In this document: in pieces, positions 29,201 to 35,200 of the stretch
Position numbering within the stretch: position 1 is the first letter of the stretch
Layout of the letters: the number at the start of each line of letters is the position of its first letter
NCBI GenBank assembly: GCA_905221615.1
Contig: CAJNDT010003235.1
Location: forward strand, 493,275-557,274
Length of the DNA stretch: 64,000 bases
Direction of reading: 5' to 3'
DNA from: Symbiodinium sp. CCMP2592
Lineage: Eukaryota; Sar; Dinophyceae; Suessiales; Symbiodiniaceae
Program-made: the position numbers and the translations under genes
Notes under the pieces: model-generated
Seen by the model: the letters and a program-made list of their open reading frames with translations, nothing else
Database searches by the model: none
Told to the model about the DNA's origin: nothing

Positions 29201-32200
29201 TAGTCCCCTTAGAGTAGTCCTTATAGGAACCCTTTAAAGGGAACCCTTTTTGGCCTCCTATGAAACCCGGACTATTGAAGTGCCGGCTCTTGCGGCCAAG
29301 GCCTTTGCCACCGTCGCCGCGGACTTTGGGATTGTTCCGGTGTAGCCAGGAAAGCCTGGAGAAGGGATTGCATAAGGCGAGTATAGATGGATTTAGGGTT
29401 CAAGGTCTAGGAGAGATCTGTGAATAGATGGATTTAGAGTTCAACTTTGGGGAGAAATCTGTGAATAGATGGATCTAGGGTTCAAGGTTTAGGAGCTATG
29501 TGTGAATCCTGCGAATATGCGCTCGCGCGTGTGGCGGATGCCCAAGTTCGGGTGTTGCAAAGCACGGGACCGACCGTCTGTGCGGGATCCTAAGTTGCCA
29601 CTTGCTTATCAAAGCGGGTTCACGGAAGGCTCATCTGTATTGCGGGTCTTTTCAGGGTGCCCCTTAACCCTGAATAATCTGCCTTTTTCAGGACTTATAC
29701 AAGGAAATCATAATAAGGAACCCTAAAAAGGTATGTTGTTCAGGGTTAAGGTACGTAGGACAATGGTTCGGATTTAGGATTCTTGATTGTTTGAGATTCG
29801 TGGTCATGGGGGCTTCAGCATGCGATGCCATGGCAGGATGTTGTAAGAATCCGCAACTTCAACTCCCCCTAAAGGCGCTTCGACGAGGAAAAGTTTCGGT
29901 CTCCTTCCCTCTCACCTCAGCCAGTACTGACATATGGGTGGTTGTCAAAATTAGGGTCCCTTGTTGGCTGCCCTAAATATTAGGTGCCGTATCATAATAG
30001 GGACCCAAAAAGGTACCATAATCTTGACAACCGCCAATATACATGATTATAAATGGCATCGCATGTCATCCCTACACCCCAAACCCTACACCCCTAAAGC
30101 TCGGACCCTAAACACTAGACATCCCCAAACCCCAAACCCCAAACCCTACACCCCTAAAGCTCGGACCCTAAACCCTGAACCCAAAAACCCTCAAAATCCC
30201 ACACCCTAGACCACCTAGGATACCCAGTAACCTACGAAAAAAAAGGCCTCTCTTTTTGGTATTGGGTAACTTTATAAGGAACCTAGGACTACAAAAAGGG
30301 AATAAGGGTACTACCGGGCATCCTAGACCACCTAATTTTCGGAAACCCTAAACCCTTTATAGAACCCTTATAGATCCCTTTAAGGAACCCTTATAGATCC
30401 CTTTAAAGAACCTAAAAGTGCCTAAAAGGAGTGCGAGAGCTCAGACAGAGCCGGCCCCAGCCTGCTGCAGCCTCCGTGATCTGCCCAGCGCCGATGTTGT
30501 GAGAATTCCTTGGGTTGACGAGTTTTTTGAGTTTAGGGTGTAGGGCAGGATTTTAGAGTTTAGGGTTTAGGGGTTAGGTTTTTATAGATTTTTAGGCCGG
30601 CAGGCTTCAAGGGCTTATAGTAAAAGCCAGAAAGTTGGAATATCATTATCGTAACCCTTTTAAGGTAAGTTATAGGGGATCCTACCATTAATCCATATTC
30701 CAACTTTCTGGAGTTCCCTTTAGGGTGTAGGGCTAAGGGTTTATAAGGCTTGAGGGTCAGGGCTTGAGGGTTTTAGGGCTTCACCCCATGTAATGCTTCG
30801 GACATTTGGGATTTACGGTTGATGATTGGCGAAGGGTCTTTTGTATACGAGTATCAGAAGGCTGTATAGGTTCTCATCGACTGGCTTTCATTAAGGGTTC
30901 CACTATGGCTTTGTGCATTGTAGTAGCTTTGTGCATGTTTGCTTGTTCTGGTGCTTGCGCTCCTCTTAGGGTTTGAGGCTTCGTTTAGAAGTTTAGGGGT
31001 TTTCCGGATTGGGGTTTCTAGGATCCTGGCTCAAGTCTTATGGCTTCCAGGGCTTCGGGTGCCTAGTTTCGGGGGGGGGGGGGGGGGGTGAGTCTTAGAA
31101 TAGTGCGAGAGTTGGAGCAAGCTGCGTGGCAGGTTTATCCAGAGAGCCTTGTAGGTTGAACTGGACCCTAGCTTTGAACATGTTGGCAGTCACTAAATGA
31201 TAAATCCTCTTTGTGCCCCTGTGCTAGGGAACTGAGACTCAATCTCCCAAAGATGCTCTCTACAGGATCTAACCGACCAATGTTTGAGGCGTTTCCCTGA
31301 ATTAGGCGCGGCAGGGTGTTGTGGATGCAAATCCCCCGCAAACTCCGAGCCCAAACACAAATCCCAAACTCAACCCCAAACGCAAAGCCCACCACCTTCA
31401 AACCCTAAACCCTGAACCCTAACCTTAGAGATCCCTTATGGATCCCTTTAACGGAACCCCTGTAGATCCCTTTAAAGGAACCCTAAGCCCTACAAACCTT
31501 CCTCGAACAAGCTTCCGGCCGGTCAGAACGGACGCCCGCGTGGGGGAGCAGATTGCGGTGGTGTGGAAGCGATTGTAGGACACACCCCGCGACGCGATCT
31601 TCGACCTGGGAAGGAAGACAGGTGGTGGTGCTGGTGGTGCTGGTGCTGCTGGTGCTGCTGGTGCTGCTGGTGCTGCTGGTGCTGCTGGTGCTGCTGGTGC
31701 TGCTGGTGCTGCTGGTGCTGGTGGTGCTGCTGGTGCTGCTGGTGCTGCTGGTGCTGCTGGTGCTGCTGGTGCTGCTGGTGCTGCTGGTGCTGCTGATGCT
31801 GCTGGTGCTGGTGGTGCTGGTGGTGCTGGTGGTGCTGGTGGTGCTGGTGGTGCTGGTGGTGCTGGTGGTGCTGGTGGTGCTGGTGGTGCTGGTGGTGCTG
31901 GTGGTGCTGGTGGTGCTGGTGGTGCTGGGGCTTTGGGCTATCCAATAATCCAATACTGTAAGACGGACAAGAATAAATGAATAAAGGCATACTGCTGCTA
32001 GTTGTTCAGACCTCTCTCTATCATGGCTCAAATGCACACAGGGCCGGAACATTATACCTAGATGCAGAGCCGTAACATTCTAATTTTTTTTTTGGGGGGG
32101 GGCCTTAAGAATCAGAATAGGGGTTTGGGGCTCATTCATACTGCAATTAAAATAAGGAACCAGCAGAACAGCATCAGTGGTAAGTGTTTGCAATTATTTA

Positions 32201-35200
32201 GGCCCCCATATGGGAGTTTCCGAAAATAGGGGACCCCAATATAGCACCCTAAATAGTAGGATCCTTATTATGAGGACCCCAAAATAAGGTACCCCTTGTT
32301 TTCGCATATTAGACTGACACTTCAGACGAACCACAGAGTCGGTGTGTGGATGGGACCGCCGAAGGTGTCGGGCGCTCCAAATCCCACATCATCGTTCCTT
32401 ACAGGGTTTAGGGTTCAGGGTTCAGGGTTTGGGGTTTGGGGCTTTAGGCTTTTTCGATTGCATTAAAGGCCGCGCAAGATGAGGGGGGCTGAGACCAAAC
32501 GTTCATAATTACTTGCAAAAGGTTTGCAGGGGTACCTCGTACGACCGTACACCAGAACTCCCCGTAATATTCGGGCTCCTAAGTTAGCTTGGGATTTTAA
32601 GTTTGGGTTCAGGTTTGAAGGAAGCGTCGTCAATCAGAGAGCTTCTGGTTGCAAGAAGGGCCCCTGAAGGAATAGCATTGCGAGTTGCTAGTTGTTCGGG
32701 CTTCCACAGGAAACAAAGGTGGGACTGCACTTCGGGTTGGTGCTCCTTGTTGTATAGAAGTGCTTGATCCGTGGCTTTCGATTTCGGTCTGTTATATAAG
32801 CCCCCGAACCCTAAGGGCCAAGACCCGAAACCCTCGCTACAAATGAAACCCTAAACTGCTACAGACACCCTAAACCTCGCTGGCCCAAAACCCAAGCAAA
32901 TAAAAGTTGAAACTTCCAGAATCGACTACCTTATAAGAACCCCGCAAGTTGAAAAGTTGAGTTTACAGCCAATGAGAACCCGTAAACCTTAAGCTGAACA
33001 CCTCGAATATAAGAGCCTGAATAGTTACCATATAGTATTCCTTAGAGTTCCTGAGTAAACTTATAGTATAATGTACCCTGGACCGACGGTGCCGGGGTTT
33101 CTTGAAGGGGTTCTGAACCGGATATTATGCGAGTTAGGGATAGGGTTTATGGGGTTTAGGGATATCAGACAGGTTTCGTATAGTGTGGGGGGACGCAACA
33201 GTTTTAACGGGGATTCTAACGATAAGGCGCTTAAGGGTTGATGCAGCTTCAACTTTACGACGTAAGGGGTGACGGGGCCTTGCATTCGGTTTCGGCTCTG
33301 TGTCGTTGATGCCCACACCCCAATGCTGCGGCTTTGGCACATAATAACCACGATGTTCGGAGCGTTCTTCTTCAGTATCTCACGCTTTTTCGGCCAGCTG
33401 TTCCTGGGACTCGACACGTGGGGGAGGTAGGGGTGTTCAACATATCGGAGTTTCGCAGCGATGACTCCTTCGCATCATAATTCCTGAACCTGTCAAGTTC
33501 GTGCTAGCGCGACATGCTCGATGTGCGCCGTCTCAATTCCGTACTGATACAGGACTTCTATTCCAAGATTGGGCCTTAGAGTTTAGGGTTTGGGGATGCT
33601 TGGGGTGTAACCTGAGCCCAAACCTAACGCGTTGATTCCGATTGCGCGTGACATTTGACATTGATACTTGGTCTCATAATAAAACCGACCATAGGCAATG
33701 GAACCCAAATTCCTGCGTTCCCAACCCAACGGCAACCCCTGGTGGTTCTATGGGAACCCTAATCCCTACTACACCCCCATAAGCTAAAACCCATTTTCGA
33801 CTCCTATCAAACAAATTTCTCCCAAAAAGGTCAGGTAGCTTGGAGTCTGCTAGAGTCGGTCCCACCACGGCCTCGGTTCAACACAGGGCTTCGGGTTTAG
33901 GGGTTTAGGGTGCAGGGTTTACACGGTTTAGGGTTTTATTCTACAGGGCTCCTGCAAGGGGCTCTGAAAAGGCCTACAAAGGGCTCTGCAAAGGGGCTAC
34001 CATATGGTCTACTGTAAGAAGATCGTATTGCAGTGGCTTTTATCTTAAACATCAGGACTTTACAACATATCTATAAAATTCTATAATCATACAGAGCGCT
34101 GACCAGCAGCATTGCGAATATTCAAGCTTCCATGTTTGGCTTCAGGATTCCGGGCTTTTGATCTCGGGTTTAGGTTAGGTGGGTTCACCCGAAACCCCAT
34201 TCAACTTGAAGCCTGACTTCCCCCAACCACCCTAATGTACTTGGAGGGTCGGGGGACTTAGTAAGTAGGTATAGTAAGTAGACATATAAGTACCCCAAAG
34301 GGGACCCTAATTGGGGTTATGGTACTTATAAGTCCCTAAAATAACCAGTTACTAGGTCCCCCGACCCTCCAAGTAGGGGCCTTAACCTGGTCCTCTTCCT
34401 CCGGCCACCAGTCCTGCTCCTCTGAGTCTGGGTCCCTGTCGTCCTTCCGTCGCATTCCCCGACTGCTCGCACTCCCTTTCTTCTGGCAAGCACGACTTGT
34501 CGGGAACGTCCTCGTCGCAGTCATTGCCGGGGAGCCGTAGCCGCTTTAGCTTCTGAATGCGTTCATGGCAGGCTAGGCGAGATGCCCTCTCTTTGCACTC
34601 CGCGCGTTTTTTTCTGGGCAAGAATATCGGCTCTCCGAAAGGCGACTTCGACGGGTTGGACATGGCGCGGAGAGAGTGTAGCACGTCACATGTAACGGAA
34701 CGGCTGAGCACCCTGCACTCAGCACCTGAAGTCCTAAACCCTATTCTGCCCTAAACGCTAATACCCTACACCTTCTCGTCTAAAGCCTAAACCCAACTGC
34801 TGAAACCCCAAGCCCTAAACCCTCATACCGTACGCCTTGCTAACCCTCAGCGCTGAGCCCTGAACCCTAATACGCTTGAGATCCCGAAACCCTCAACCCT
34901 AAATCCTAAGCCCGAAACCCTAATACCCCACACCCTGAACCCTCAAGCGAAGTCCACCCCAAACCCAACAATCCTAAAACCCCCAAACCCTGAAATCCTA
35001 AGCCCCGAAACCGAAAACCCCAAATCCCAAACCCCAAAAGCCTACGCCTTGAACCCTCATTTCAACTCCTGGGTCATAGGTTCCCCCCCTTTAGAGGAAT
35101 CCTGAAATCCTTTTAAGGGAACCCAAACACGCCTGAAACCTAATACCCTTATACCTTACACCCGAACACTGAAACCCTAATACCCTCTTGCCATCCCGAA

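Larger units (their letters stand above)
29356..30461 (-). other. Intron 5
   Basis: Three tandem GAATAGATGGATTTAGGGTTC units (29380-29490), IR-Q element (29936-30035), IR-H element (30213-30326), CCCTAAA words (30340-30355). Confidence 0.55.
31606..32331 (-). other. Intron 3 with minisatellite
   Basis: The 9-bp minisatellite (31621-31925) fills its acceptor side; an IR-F element (32101-32210) and an IR-A element (32212-32305) lie back to back on the donor side. Confidence 0.7.

Noticed and set aside
31483..32052. Open frames of 131-189 codons
   Set aside because: Translation of the 9-bp minisatellite; only the short sulfatase exon is real.
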